From assembly GCF_019880405.1 (NCBI RefSeq), contig NZ_CP082269.1:1798001-1862000 (forward strand): a stretch of 64,000 nt of DNA, written 5' to 3'. Source of the DNA: Enterobacter sp. C2. GTDB taxonomy: Bacteria; Pseudomonadota; Gammaproteobacteria; Enterobacterales; Enterobacteriaceae. This document shows positions 20,766 to 29,100 of the stretch, one piece after another; within the stretch, counting starts at the first letter, position 1, and each line of letters starts with the position of its first letter. The notes under the pieces were generated by a model. That model was not told where the DNA came from. It saw only the letters and a program-made list of their open reading frames with translations, and made no database searches. The translations under genes were made by a program, and so were the position numbers.

Positions 20766-21055
20766 GCATATTTTATTACAGCTACATGATAAACATTCTT
20801 GTTGCAGGAATGATTATTGCCAAGATTGTGTTCACGTGCGTGGTGCCTTCAGTGCACCATCCTGCCTATTCATGGATAACCTGGCTTCTGGCCGTAGCAT
20901 GTAGTGCATTTATCGTTTGCATCGTCCAGGGGCACTTCAGAATGGCGGAGATAGCCCAGGCAGTTATTAATATCCTTTTTTGTATCGCACTATTCTCAGT
21001 GGAGGGCGATCTGGCCTTTTTAATTAAGGGAAAATGCTATCTGAAAAGCACGTAA
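20762..21055 (+). CDS. Second holin-like 3-TM protein (phage holin 3 family)
   Basis: A 97-residue protein with three hydrophobic stretches (about 8-28, 38-57 and 66-86). The layout, with FRMAEIAQAVINILFCIALFS near the end, is that of PF05449-type phage holins. It starts within the stop of the preceding holin (ATGA), so the two are translationally coupled. Such pairs normally sit before an endolysin; here the M15 peptidase is 1.6 kb away on the other side of the LysR gene. I see no spanin genes. Confidence 0.7.
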   Translation: MSIFYYSYMINILVAGMIIAKIVFTCVVPSVHHPAYSWITWLLAVACSAFIVCIVQGHFRMAEIAQAVINILFCIALFSVEGDLAFLIKGKCYLKST

Positions 21056-21178
21056 GAGAGAAGGGTAAACCCTTATCAACGATAAGCCCAGAGACCATCG
21101 ATTGCAACGCTCGCGGCTCTTTCAGAAATGAGTTTATTAGTCGTAGTTGTTAATAATAATTTGTAGGGAGGTTAGAAG

Positions 21179-21781
21179 ATGATGAACATTAGTCACGATC
21201 TGCTCTATCGGCAAGGACGTGTACTCAGCTTGCATTATGCCATTTCTGAGCGTGACGAACATACATTGATTAGCATTATTGAAGAGGGTAAAACGCACGA
21301 CCTCTACTATTGTGATTATATCATTCAGGATGTCCGCTTTGTACAAAACCAAACCACAGAAGAGATAATGATTACCTGGCTCGCGTGGACCGATAGTCGT
21401 CGGATGCACTCCAGGACCTATTTGCTGAGTTTGAACGAATCTTTTGTCGTTCAGCGTGTCGATCTTCTCAAGACCACCTACATTGGTCGAGAAAAGAATA
21501 TTTTTCCAACAGCGGTGCAGTTTGAAAACCTTCTTCTGCTTGCACAGATTAATCTGGTGGAAGGGCGAGTGAGTCTAAGTTTGCATGATATCGAGACGCT
21601 GGATGTTACCTTACCGATTACTCTGATTCAGGAGAGTATAAGCTACGATTTTTACCATAGGCCTGAGCGCTGTCTGGAGAAATTTTGTGTGACTAAGGTT
21701 GATACTAACGAAGCTGCTATCATGTTCTATGATGAATTTGATGAGCGATGCATCTACACCTGCCGCATGAATAGCGTCTAG
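21179..21781 (+). CDS. Unknown 200-residue cytosolic protein
   Basis: I do not recognise this protein. It is soluble by sequence, with no signal peptide or membrane segment, and looks mainly beta-stranded with repeated acidic and aromatic positions. Examples are HDLYYCDYIIQDVRF and MFYDEFDERCIYTC. It has a strong SD (AGGGAGG, seven bases before the ATG). It follows the holin pair by 123 bases on the same strand and shares their low GC, so it may belong to the same island. WD- or beta-propeller-like repeats are possible but not convincing. Confidence 0.7.
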   Translation: MMNISHDLLYRQGRVLSLHYAISERDEHTLISIIEEGKTHDLYYCDYIIQDVRFVQNQTTEEIMITWLAWTDSRRMHSRTYLLSLNESFVVQRVDLLKTTYIGREKNIFPTAVQFENLLLLAQINLVEGRVSLSLHDIETLDVTLPITLIQESISYDFYHRPERCLEKFCVTKVDTNEAAIMFYDEFDERCIYTCRMNSV

Positions 21782-21849
21782 CACCACCTGTCAATACGCA
21801 TTAATAGTGACAGCATTAACAGGCTCGCCATCGTGAGCCCGGTCGTGAA

Positions 21850-22329
21850 TTACGCTTCAGCAAATTTTAATAGTGCATCGCCATCCAGGCGGTAACGAAC
21901 CCACTCGCTCTGAGGCAGTGCGCCAATACTAAGATAAAAATCGATAGAAGGCTGATTCCAGTCAAGGACGCTCCACTCCAGGCGGCCACATTGACGCGTT
22001 ACTGCGCACTGAGCGATATATTTGAGCAGCGCTTTGCCAGCACCTTTACCCCGGCTCTCCGGCGAAACATACAGATCCTCCATATAGATGCCGTTACGTC
22101 CAAGCCACGTTGAGTAACTGGTAAAGAAGACGGCATAGCCCACCGTCTTGCCATCGATCTCACAGATCAGTGCCTCTGTTTTGCTTTCCGGGTCAAATAG
22201 CGTTTTGCCAATCTCTTGCGGGGTGGTGACAACCTCTTCCGGCGCTTTCTCGTATACCGCCAGCTCATAGATCATGTCGTAAATAGCATTAACGTCGGTC
22301 GGACATGCCTTGCGAATCGTGATACTCAT
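21850..22329 (-). CDS. GNAT acetyltransferase, SSAT/thialysine-type
   Basis: A 159-residue GNAT enzyme. Its family features are those of the spermidine/spermine or thialysine N-acetyltransferase branch: MIYELAVYEKAPEEV near residue 20, YMEDLYVSPESRGKGAGKALL (acetyl-CoA pyrophosphate loop, about 80-100) and EWSVLDWNQPSIDFYLSIGA. The substrate is not predictable. The frame runs to 22407, but ATG 22329, with AGGGAAAAC before it, gives the conserved N-terminus MSITIRKA. Confidence 0.88.
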   Translation of the reverse strand: MSITIRKACPTDVNAIYDMIYELAVYEKAPEEVVTTPQEIGKTLFDPESKTEALICEIDGKTVGYAVFFTSYSTWLGRNGIYMEDLYVSPESRGKGAGKALLKYIAQCAVTRQCGRLEWSVLDWNQPSIDFYLSIGALPQSEWVRYRLDGDALLKFAEA

Positions 22330-22495
22330 TGTTTTCCCTGTCATTTTTGTAAAAATTACACTGCTGATGCCTAGCATAAACGTTATTTCAACAATAATTA
22401 AGGACAATGTAAGCGATGATTAGGGGTATTACGCGTCGGGAGGCCTGTGGAGTAGGACAACTGCGTTGTTTTGCATGTGTTAATCGCACAAATGC

Positions 22496-22524
22496 AAAAA
22501 GCCCGCTAAAAAGCGGGCTTTTTT
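22496..22524 (-). terminator. Terminator of tRNA-Asn (minus)
   Basis: Hairpin AGCCCGCT/AGCGGGCT with a T-rich flank on both strands. Confidence 0.85.
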
Positions 22525-22529
22525 GAATT

Positions 22530-22605
22530 TGGCTCCTCTGACTGGACTCGAACCAGTGACATACGGATTAACAGTCCGCCGTTCTACCGACTGAACTACA
22601 GAGGA
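22530..22605 (-). tRNA. asn: tRNA-Asn (GTT)
   Basis: 76 bases with encoded CCA. On the minus strand it begins TCCTCTGTAGTTCAGTCGG, has anticodon loop CTGTTAATC (GTT) and T-loop GGTTCGAGTCC. It is identical to the plus-strand copy at 24368-24443. In E. coli tRNA-Asn genes also flank yeeO. Confidence 0.97.
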
Positions 22606-22811
22606 ATCGTGTGAACGCAGCGAATATTAGCGGCTAAAAAAATTTTGTCAAACGTCATTTGAATCAATGGGGTTCGTCTGCTGCTTCTCTCGCCATTCTG
22701 ATGTTTTTGGCAACAAAATAGCCGCAAAATACTTTGCAGGATCGGCATTTCTCCCTCATCATTTGAAATGAGGTTTCAACTTTCTCTCTCGCACTCTCGC
22801 TAAGGTCCATT

Positions 22812-24245
22812 TTGAACGTCAATGCCGCTCTACGACAGGCCGTCGTACGCACGTCCTGGTATAAAAAACGCAAAAGTTATCGAGTCCTCTTCTGGCGTGA
22901 GATCACCCCGCTGGCGGTACCTATCTTTCTGGAGAACACCTGCGTACTGCTGATGGGGGTGCTTAGCACCTTTCTGGTCAGCTGGTTAGGTAAAGAGGCG
23001 ATGGCTGGTGTCGGCCTTGCCGATAGCTTTAATATGGTGGTGATGGCCTTTTTTGCCGCGATCGATCTGGGGACCACCGTCGTGGTCGCCTTCAGCCTGG
23101 GCAAACGCGACCGACGGCGCGCAAGAGCAGCAGCGCGGCAGTCGCTGGTGATCATGACCCTCTTTGCCGCCGTGCTGGCGGCGGTGATCCACTACTTTGG
23201 CGCGCAGATTATTGATGTCGTTGCAGGGGAGGCGACCCCGCAGGTTAAAGCGCTAGCGCTGACCTATCTGGAACTGACGGTGCTCAGTTATCCGGCGGCA
23301 GCGATTGCACTCATCGGCAGTGGGGCGCTGCGTGGAGCGGGGAATACCAAGATTCCGCTGATGATTAATGGCGGCATGAACATTCTTAATATCATTATCA
23401 GCAGCGCGCTGATCTACGGCGTCTTCTCCTGGCCGGGGCTAGGCTTTGCCGGTGCCGGGCTGGGCCTGACGATCTCTCGGTACATTGGCGCGGTGGCGAT
23501 TATTTGGGTGCTGATGATCGGCTTTAACCCGGCGCTGCGCATCACGCTTAAAAGCTACTTTAAGCCGCTGAACTTTGCCATTGTCTGGGAAGTGATGGGT
23601 ATTGGCGTCCCGGCAAGCATTGAGTCGGTACTCTTTAACAGCGGCAAACTGCTGACGCAGATCTTCGTAGCCGGAATGGGGACCAACGTCATCGCCGGTA
23701 ACTTTATTGCCTTCTCCGTGGCGGCGCTGATCAACCTGCCGGGGAACGCGCTGGGCTCCGCCTCAACGATCATTACCGGCAGGCGGCTGGGTAAAGGGCA
23801 GATTGGCCAGGCCGAGCGCCAGCTGCGCCATGTTTTCTGGCTATCGACTATCGGCCTGACCGCTATCGCCTGGTTCAGCGCACCGTTTGCCGGCCTGCTG
23901 GCCTCGTTCTATACCCCGGAACAGGATGTGCAGGAGGTTGTAAAAGTTCTGCTCTGGCTTAACGCCGCCTTTATGCCTATCTGGGCGGCATCGTGGGTGC
24001 TGCCGGCGGGGCAGAAGGGCGCACGTGACGCGCGCTTTGCGATGTGGGTGTCGATGCTCGGCATGTGGGGCTGCCGCGTGGTGGCAGGCTATACATTGGG
24101 CGTTGTGCTGGGTATGGGCGTGGTCGGCGTCTGGCTGGGGATGTTCCTCGACTGGGCGGTGCGCGGGGTGTTCTTTTACTGGCGTATGGTCAGCGGTCGT
24201 TGGCTGTGGAAGTACCCGCGGGTTAAGCGGCAGGATGGACAATAA
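22812..24245 (+). CDS. yeeO: MATE family efflux transporter YeeO
   Basis: A 477-residue MATE exporter with about twelve membrane segments. It matches E. coli YeeO closely: RKSYRVLFWREITPLAVPIF, FLVSWLGKEAMAGVGLADSF and NTKIPLMINGGMNILNIIIS. E. coli YeeO exports FMN/FAD and dipeptides; the same role here is inferred. The start is probably TTG 22812 (AAGGT five bases upstream); NVNAALRQ corresponds to E. coli NISSALRQ. E. coli annotation carries a longer N-terminus. Like E. coli yeeO it lies between two tRNA-Asn genes. Confidence 0.92.
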   Translation: MNVNAALRQAVVRTSWYKKRKSYRVLFWREITPLAVPIFLENTCVLLMGVLSTFLVSWLGKEAMAGVGLADSFNMVVMAFFAAIDLGTTVVVAFSLGKRDRRRARAAARQSLVIMTLFAAVLAAVIHYFGAQIIDVVAGEATPQVKALALTYLELTVLSYPAAAIALIGSGALRGAGNTKIPLMINGGMNILNIIISSALIYGVFSWPGLGFAGAGLGLTISRYIGAVAIIWVLMIGFNPALRITLKSYFKPLNFAIVWEVMGIGVPASIESVLFNSGKLLTQIFVAGMGTNVIAGNFIAFSVAALINLPGNALGSASTIITGRRLGKGQIGQAERQLRHVFWLSTIGLTAIAWFSAPFAGLLASFYTPEQDVQEVVKVLLWLNAAFMPIWAASWVLPAGQKGARDARFAMWVSMLGMWGCRVVAGYTLGVVLGMGVVGVWLGMFLDWAVRGVFFYWRMVSGRWLWKYPRVKRQDGQ

Positions 24246-24367
24246 CCAGGCGGGGCAGAACCGATTATTGTGCCACCTGGGGAATTATTGGGCAATCAGT
24301 CGATTTTTTTAAATCACCCTTTGACAAGGCCACCCCTCGTCGTTAATATTCGCCCCGTTCACACGAT

Positions 24368-24443
24368 TCCTCTGTAGTTCAGTCGGTAGAACGGCGGACT
24401 GTTAATCCGTATGTCACTGGTTCGAGTCCAGTCAGAGGAGCCA
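24368..24443 (+). tRNA. asn: tRNA-Asn (GTT)
   Basis: 76 bases, TCCTCTGTAGTTCAG to GAGGAGCCA, anticodon GTT, CCA encoded. Inverted twin of the copy at 22530-22605; the flanks are also shared. Confidence 0.97.
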
Positions 24444-24452
24444 AATTAAAGA

Positions 24453-24478
24453 AGCCCGCTTTTTAGCGGGCTTTTTGC
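24453..24478 (+). terminator. Terminator of tRNA-Asn (plus)
   Basis: Hairpin AGCCCGCT/AGCGGGCT then five T; same hairpin as on the other side of yeeO. Confidence 0.85.
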
Positions 24479-24485
24479 TTTTTGT

Positions 24486-25940
24486 TTACCGGAACGGCGG
24501 CTCGTTAAAGGTTCGCAGTTTGCGCGAGTGCAGGCGGTCGCCTTCGGCGCGCAGCAGATCAATCGCCCGAATGCCTATCTGCAAGTGCTCGGAAATCGCC
24601 CCCTCGTAAAAACGGTTGGCCTGGCCCGGCAGCTTGATCTCGCCGTGCAGCGGCTTGTCAGAGACGCAGAGCAGCGTGCCGTAGGGAACACGGAAGCGGT
24701 AGCCCTGGGCGGCGATGGTCGCGCTCTCCATATCGATTGCTACTGCGCGGCTCAGGTTAAAGCGCAGCGCCGAGGCGCTGTAGCGTAGCTCCCAGTTGCG
24801 ATCGTCGGTGGTGACTACCGTTCCGGTACGCAGCCGCTGTTTTACCTCTTCACCAGGCATGCCGCTGACCGTTTTGGTGGCGTCATAGAGCGCGCGCTGT
24901 ACTTCGGCAATGCTCGGGATGGGAATATCCGGCGGCAGCACCGCATCCAGGACATGATCGTCACGCAGATAGGCGTGCGCCAGCACGTAGTCCCCGATGG
25001 ACTGGCTTTCACGCAGGCCGCCGCAGTGGCCAATCATCAGCCATAATGCGGGCCGCAGTACGGCAAGGTGATCGCAGATGGTCTTCGCGTTAGACGGGCC
25101 GACACCAATATTCACCAAAGTAATGCCTTCGCCATCGGCCGTGATCAGGTGCCAGGCGGGCATCTGGTGCTTTTTCCATGCCAGATCGGAGATGGCTTCT
25201 TCCGGTGCTTCGGTCTCGGCGGTGATCCAGACCCCGCCCGCGCAGGAGAGCGCAATATAGGGGCTGTCGGGATCGAGGATCTGGCTACAGCCCCAGCGCA
25301 CAAACTCATCTACGTAGCGGGTGTAGTTGGTAAACAGCACGAAGGGCTGGAAGTGCTCGACAGGCGTGCCGGTGTAGTGACGCAGGCGGGCCAGTGAGAA
25401 ATCGACCCGGCGGGCATCGAAGTGCGATAGCGGATAGAGCTCGGTAGGGTGAAACAGCCCATCCGCGGTCTCATCGCCAATCTGTGCCAGCTCGGTTGTC
25501 GGGAAGTGGCGGGTCAGCCCGGCGCTCATGGAGCGATCCAGCGTCAGGGCGGAGCCGTCAATCACGTACGGATAGGGGATCTCATGCTGGGAGGGACCAA
25601 CTTCGATGTGCGCGCCATAGTCATTGTACAGCAGCGTTAACTGTTCCAGCAGGTAGGTGCGAAACAGGCCCGGACGAGTGATCGTAGTGGTATAGCGGCC
25701 CGAGTGAGTAAAGCGACCGTAGGCGCGGGTTTTAGGCGGATTGGTGGTATTGCCATCCCAGGAGACAGAGAGCTCGGGATAGACAAACTTGCCTTGAGCA
25801 CGCGTCAGGGTATCGGGCAGGGAACCCTCTTCTATATACAGGCCAATGGCGTTGCGTAGCGCATTGACTGACTGCTCATACAGCGCGTCAAGCTTCTCCA
25901 GCGCCTGTTCAGGCGTCAAACCTTCACCCATGTTATGCAT
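24486..25940 (-). CDS. amn: AMP nucleosidase
   Basis: A 484-residue AMP nucleosidase, exactly the E. coli Amn length. It cleaves AMP to adenine and ribose 5-phosphate. Seen: an N-terminal regulatory domain (YEQSVNALRNAIG, TNPPKTRAYGRF), and a C-terminal phosphorylase-like catalytic domain with LVNIGVGPSNAKTICDHLA, GHCGGLRESQSIGDYVLAHAY and AVAIDMESATIAAQGYRF. ATG 25940 follows AAGGAGATAACG; the upstream extension to 25976 is not needed. It is next to a tRNA-Asn gene, as in the E. coli amn region. Confidence 0.97.
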   Translation of the reverse strand: MHNMGEGLTPEQALEKLDALYEQSVNALRNAIGLYIEEGSLPDTLTRAQGKFVYPELSVSWDGNTTNPPKTRAYGRFTHSGRYTTTITRPGLFRTYLLEQLTLLYNDYGAHIEVGPSQHEIPYPYVIDGSALTLDRSMSAGLTRHFPTTELAQIGDETADGLFHPTELYPLSHFDARRVDFSLARLRHYTGTPVEHFQPFVLFTNYTRYVDEFVRWGCSQILDPDSPYIALSCAGGVWITAETEAPEEAISDLAWKKHQMPAWHLITADGEGITLVNIGVGPSNAKTICDHLAVLRPALWLMIGHCGGLRESQSIGDYVLAHAYLRDDHVLDAVLPPDIPIPSIAEVQRALYDATKTVSGMPGEEVKQRLRTGTVVTTDDRNWELRYSASALRFNLSRAVAIDMESATIAAQGYRFRVPYGTLLCVSDKPLHGEIKLPGQANRFYEGAISEHLQIGIRAIDLLRAEGDRLHSRKLRTFNEPPFR

Positions 25941-26083
25941 CGTTATCTCCTTGTTCGCAGGTGTGCTGACATACACGATAGTATGTCACAGGAATATGAA
26001 ACAAAAGGGTGGGATAATTTCATACTTTAGCCACGCTCTGCCTGCCTATACTCCTGTGATCGATCGCTGCCGGATCTCCTTTG

Positions 26084-27250
26084 ATGTCGATTATAGAATG
26101 TCTCTTCACTATTCAGCATGGACGCCAGAAGATCGTGGCGCTATTCCTGTTGGTTATGCTCTCTCTACACGCTCATTATGCCTACGGCTACTACCCGCTG
26201 GAGCCGCCCGCGGCGTGCAGCAGTAGTTTTGATGAGGCAGGGCGTGGACGTTGCCTGCTGGATCGCGTCTACCAGGCTGGTGAGGTGGTAGCCGAGGCCG
26301 GTTTGGACAGAACGGCATACCGTCAGCAGGCGGATACCGCGCTGACACAAATTGAAGAGATGACAGCGCCCCCTGCCTTGCTGCTGGCGGAAGCGCGTTT
26401 CGCTCTGGCCTGGGCCAGCGATGCAGATAACCAGGCCTTTACGGACCCGGTAAGCGAAGAAGCGGACAGGCTCACCACGTTGCACTATCAGAGAGTCTGC
26501 TTTCCCCCTCATCCAGAAACCGCCAGCGCTGACCTCAATATCGCCCAGCTGCTGTGTACCGTAGCGAGGCAGCGTATTCATCTACTGGAAAATGGCCTCG
26601 ATCGCGCTCTGCCGGCGGGGGCCGGTATGAAGGCGATGCTGGGGTTTATTGAGCGCTACCCGCTGCTAAAAAGCGATACGGGGTTGGATGATGCTAACCT
26701 GCGCCTGGCGCGACGGTTAGTGGTGCTGGGGCTGGGATTCGCTTCAGCCGAGCGTGCAGGGATACAGTTCAAACAGGCGGCGGGGCTTGCTTTTCTAATG
26801 CTGTCGTTGGCTGAGGCCCAGCGCGATCCACCGGATCGCGAGGCGATTGCCTTCGCGGCCGGTATCGTGCAGCTCGTTGATTTAGCCCGGCCAGCAGATC
26901 GTCCCCGGCAGGATTACAACATTAAATTGGTCGCCTTGAGTCACCGTCTGGTGTCTGAAGCCTTCCCGCCGGCAAGCCACGTTGTTGTTAATAGCAACCA
27001 GCTGCAGGCGGATATGGATATCGATATTGCGCTAAACCCTGTCTATCCACCGGCTATGCGCAGCGCAGCGGCAGAGGAGGCGAAAGCGCTAGTAGAGATC
27101 CTGACCCAGAATGCTGTTCAGCAGCAGGAGTATGCCACGCAGCGGGAGCGGCTAGAGGTGGTGCAAACGCTTTTCGAGCGGCTGGAGCAGTATAAGCCAG
27201 AGCCGGAGCAACATCCTGAATTTGCCGCCGTCTGCCCCGTTAACCTATAA
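26084..27250 (+). CDS. Exported helical protein of unknown function
   Basis: A 388-residue protein I do not recognise. It has a likely signal peptide: basic HGRQK, hydrophobic IVALFLLVMLSLHA, and a cleavage site near AYG (about residue 35). The mature part is nearly all alpha-helical, Ala/Leu/Arg-rich, with six cysteines (for example AACSSSF, GRCLLD, RVCFPPHP, LLCTVA) that could form disulfides in the periplasm. GC and codon use are like the core genome. TTG 26081 and GTG at about 26132 are alternative starts. A terminator begins at the stop codon. Confidence 0.7.
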   Translation: MSIIECLFTIQHGRQKIVALFLLVMLSLHAHYAYGYYPLEPPAACSSSFDEAGRGRCLLDRVYQAGEVVAEAGLDRTAYRQQADTALTQIEEMTAPPALLLAEARFALAWASDADNQAFTDPVSEEADRLTTLHYQRVCFPPHPETASADLNIAQLLCTVARQRIHLLENGLDRALPAGAGMKAMLGFIERYPLLKSDTGLDDANLRLARRLVVLGLGFASAERAGIQFKQAAGLAFLMLSLAEAQRDPPDREAIAFAAGIVQLVDLARPADRPRQDYNIKLVALSHRLVSEAFPPASHVVVNSNQLQADMDIDIALNPVYPPAMRSAAAEEAKALVEILTQNAVQQQEYATQRERLEVVQTLFERLEQYKPEPEQHPEFAAVCPVNL

Positions 27251-27276
27251 AAAAACCGGCCTGAGCGGCCGGTTTG
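27248..27276 (+). terminator. Terminator between convergent genes
   Basis: Hairpin AACCGGCC/GGCCGGTT flanked by A and T runs; bidirectional. Confidence 0.85.
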
Positions 27277-27280
27277 AGTA

Positions 27281-27421
27281 TCAGATTTTGCAGGCGTCGC
27301 CGCAGTCATCATCGGCGACGATCGCCTGCGCTTTCTTATCCGCATCTTCCAGACGTTCTGCATTGCGCTCCTGCGCTTCGTCAAGCCCGGCAAACTCCAG
27401 GTTGTCGAGATCAATTTCCAT
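27281..27421 (-). CDS. Small acidic protein with C-terminal cysteines
   Basis: A 46-residue ORF beginning MEIDLDNLEFAGLDEAQERN and ending DDDCGDACKI. AGGGG lies seven bases before the ATG, and a terminator begins right after the stop. Strong composition bias (Asp/Glu-rich, Cys pair CGDAC) and the good signals support a real gene. I do not recognise a family. It lies downstream of the MscS-type gene on the same strand, 92 bases away. Confidence 0.7.
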   Translation of the reverse strand: MEIDLDNLEFAGLDEAQERNAERLEDADKKAQAIVADDDCGDACKI

Positions 27422-27512
27422 TAGCTACCCCTTTTAAAAGCCGATTGATTTGTTACTTTAGCATTATATGCCATCCGTTCGGGATGGCGAGAAATGCTAA
27501 CCAGCCCCTGAA

Positions 27513-28631
27513 TCAGGCCTCTTTAGGCCAGCGCTGCATTGCAACCGGGAACGGCATCGCTTCAGGCTGGGCGGGCGTTCTGACCACCAGGCTAGGCAGC
27601 GCCAGCTCAATCTCATTTTCATTCAGCTTTTCAATAATACGGATATTGATCTCCTGCTGAATATCCATGTACTTGTTGTAATCCGCCGTATTAACGATAT
27701 GCACGACTTCAAAGGTCAGGCGATCCGCATTAAACGCCAGCAGGTGGGCACGGTCGAACTTTGTCTCACCCACCTCATTAATAATGGTTTTGACCATATC
27801 ACCTACAATGCGCAGCTTTTCCGGCGGGGTGGCGAGCGCCACGCCAAAGGTGAAAACGATACGGCGGGTCTGCATACGCTTGTAGTTATGAATGGTCTGC
27901 TGCAGCAGCTGGGCGTTGGCGCAGACAATCTGCTCCCCGCTGAGACTGCGGATACGGGTGGTTTTTAGCCCGATATGCTCAATGGTACCGGCCACGTCGT
28001 TAAACACCACGAAGTCGCCAATTTCAAAAGGCTTATCGAAGCCAATCGACAGAGAGGCGAAAACATCGCTCAGCACGGTCTGTACCGCCAGCGCGATGGC
28101 AATACCGCCAACGCCGAGGCTAGCAACCAGAGCGGTAATATCGACCCCAATATTCGCCAGAATCGACAGCAGCATCATTGACCAGACCACGACGCGCAGG
28201 ATCATCCCCAGAATGACCATCGTCACCGGGTTTTTATTCGATCCTGGCGCATAGAGCAGATGACGCATCCAGGATTGCACGCCCTGATCGAGCCAGATAG
28301 CAATCTGGATAGCGATAACAAAGAACCAGATGTGGGAGATCGTTGAGAACAGGCGATCGGGGAGATCGACGAAGCGCAGGCTAAACAGAAAGGCTGCGAT
28401 AAAGAGCAGTAGCTTGTTGGTGCGCTTAAGGATATCGAAGGCGATAAAGCGGGAGTGGGTGCTGTTGCCCTCTTTTTTACTGGCTTGCTGAATGCTTTTA
28501 TACACAAAGCTCAGCAGCCGGTTTGTCAGCCAATAGGTAATCAACGTGACAAAAAAGACGATAGCCAGATTGATCCAAAACGCGGGTGACATCAACACCG
28601 TAACTATATTGAGTCGTGCCAAATACTCCAT
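27513..28631 (-). CDS. MscS-family mechanosensitive channel
   Basis: A 372-residue member of the MscS superfamily. There are four or five membrane segments (about 18-38, 65-85, 95-115, 135-155), then the pore-lining TM3-like helix VASLGVGGIAIALAVQTVLSD and the conserved beta-domain start FDKPFEIGDFVV (about 200-211). The cytosolic vestibule follows. Its length and extra helices are closer to YnaI/YbdG-type channels than to MscS itself (286 residues). It likely protects against hypo-osmotic shock in the inner membrane. The exact paralogue is not assigned. Confidence 0.9.
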   Translation of the reverse strand: MEYLARLNIVTVLMSPAFWINLAIVFFVTLITYWLTNRLLSFVYKSIQQASKKEGNSTHSRFIAFDILKRTNKLLLFIAAFLFSLRFVDLPDRLFSTISHIWFFVIAIQIAIWLDQGVQSWMRHLLYAPGSNKNPVTMVILGMILRVVVWSMMLLSILANIGVDITALVASLGVGGIAIALAVQTVLSDVFASLSIGFDKPFEIGDFVVFNDVAGTIEHIGLKTTRIRSLSGEQIVCANAQLLQQTIHNYKRMQTRRIVFTFGVALATPPEKLRIVGDMVKTIINEVGETKFDRAHLLAFNADRLTFEVVHIVNTADYNKYMDIQQEINIRIIEKLNENEIELALPSLVVRTPAQPEAMPFPVAMQRWPKEA

Positions 28632-28768
28632 TTTACCTCCAGTCTATAGCGCAAGAACAGTAGAGTATAGACGCCATGAATCAGAGGTCAGCATGGAAAT
28701 GGTAAACGGATAAGATGAGATACTGGAAGCAAAACTGAGGAGAAAGCAGCAAATCACAGGAGATGATT

Positions 28769-28845
28769 TGGTGCGTCTGAATGGACTCGAACCATCGACC
28801 CCCACCATGTCAAGGTGGTGCTCTAACCAACTGAGCTACAGACGC
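28769..28845 (-). tRNA. val: tRNA-Val (GAC)
   Basis: 77 bases with encoded CCA; the minus strand reads GCGTCTGTAGCTCAGTTGG, anticodon loop CTTGACAT (GAC), GGTTCGAGTCC. It pairs with the next copy, like E. coli valV-valW. Confidence 0.95.
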
Positions 28846-28853
28846 ATATAGGA

Positions 28854-28930
28854 TGGTGCGTTCAATTGGACTCGAACCAACGACCCCCACCATGTCAAGG
28901 TGGTGCTCTAACCAACTGAGCTATGAACGC
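28854..28930 (-). tRNA. val: tRNA-Val (GAC)
   Basis: 77 bases with encoded CCA; the minus strand reads GCGTTCATAGCTCAGTTGG, anticodon GAC. It lies nine bases upstream of the other tRNA-Val in a shared transcript and next to the prophage integrase gene. Confidence 0.95.
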
Positions 28931-29100
28931 AACGTTGTGTGTGACAACGGGGACGAATATTAGCGGCAGGCGGCGGCTCTGGCAAGCAGAAAAAAGCACT
29001 TTTATTACTGATTTCACGCGATTGCGGAACTTTTATACATAAAACACACATTTCTTTGATGCGTAAGGATAAATCTTAAGCGTAAATCTATCTGGGGGCA

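Larger units (their letters stand above)
22500..24471. repeat. Inverted repeat arms around yeeO (22500-22618 and 24356-24471)
   Basis: The two arms, each about 115 bases, contain the tRNA-Asn gene, the CACACGATTCC leader and the AGCCAAATT...AGCCCGCT terminator side in opposite orientation. They enclose yeeO. Confidence 0.8.

Noticed and set aside
22664..22873. 69-residue minus-strand ORF overlapping the yeeO start
   Set aside because: It overlaps the conserved N-terminus of yeeO and has no RBS.
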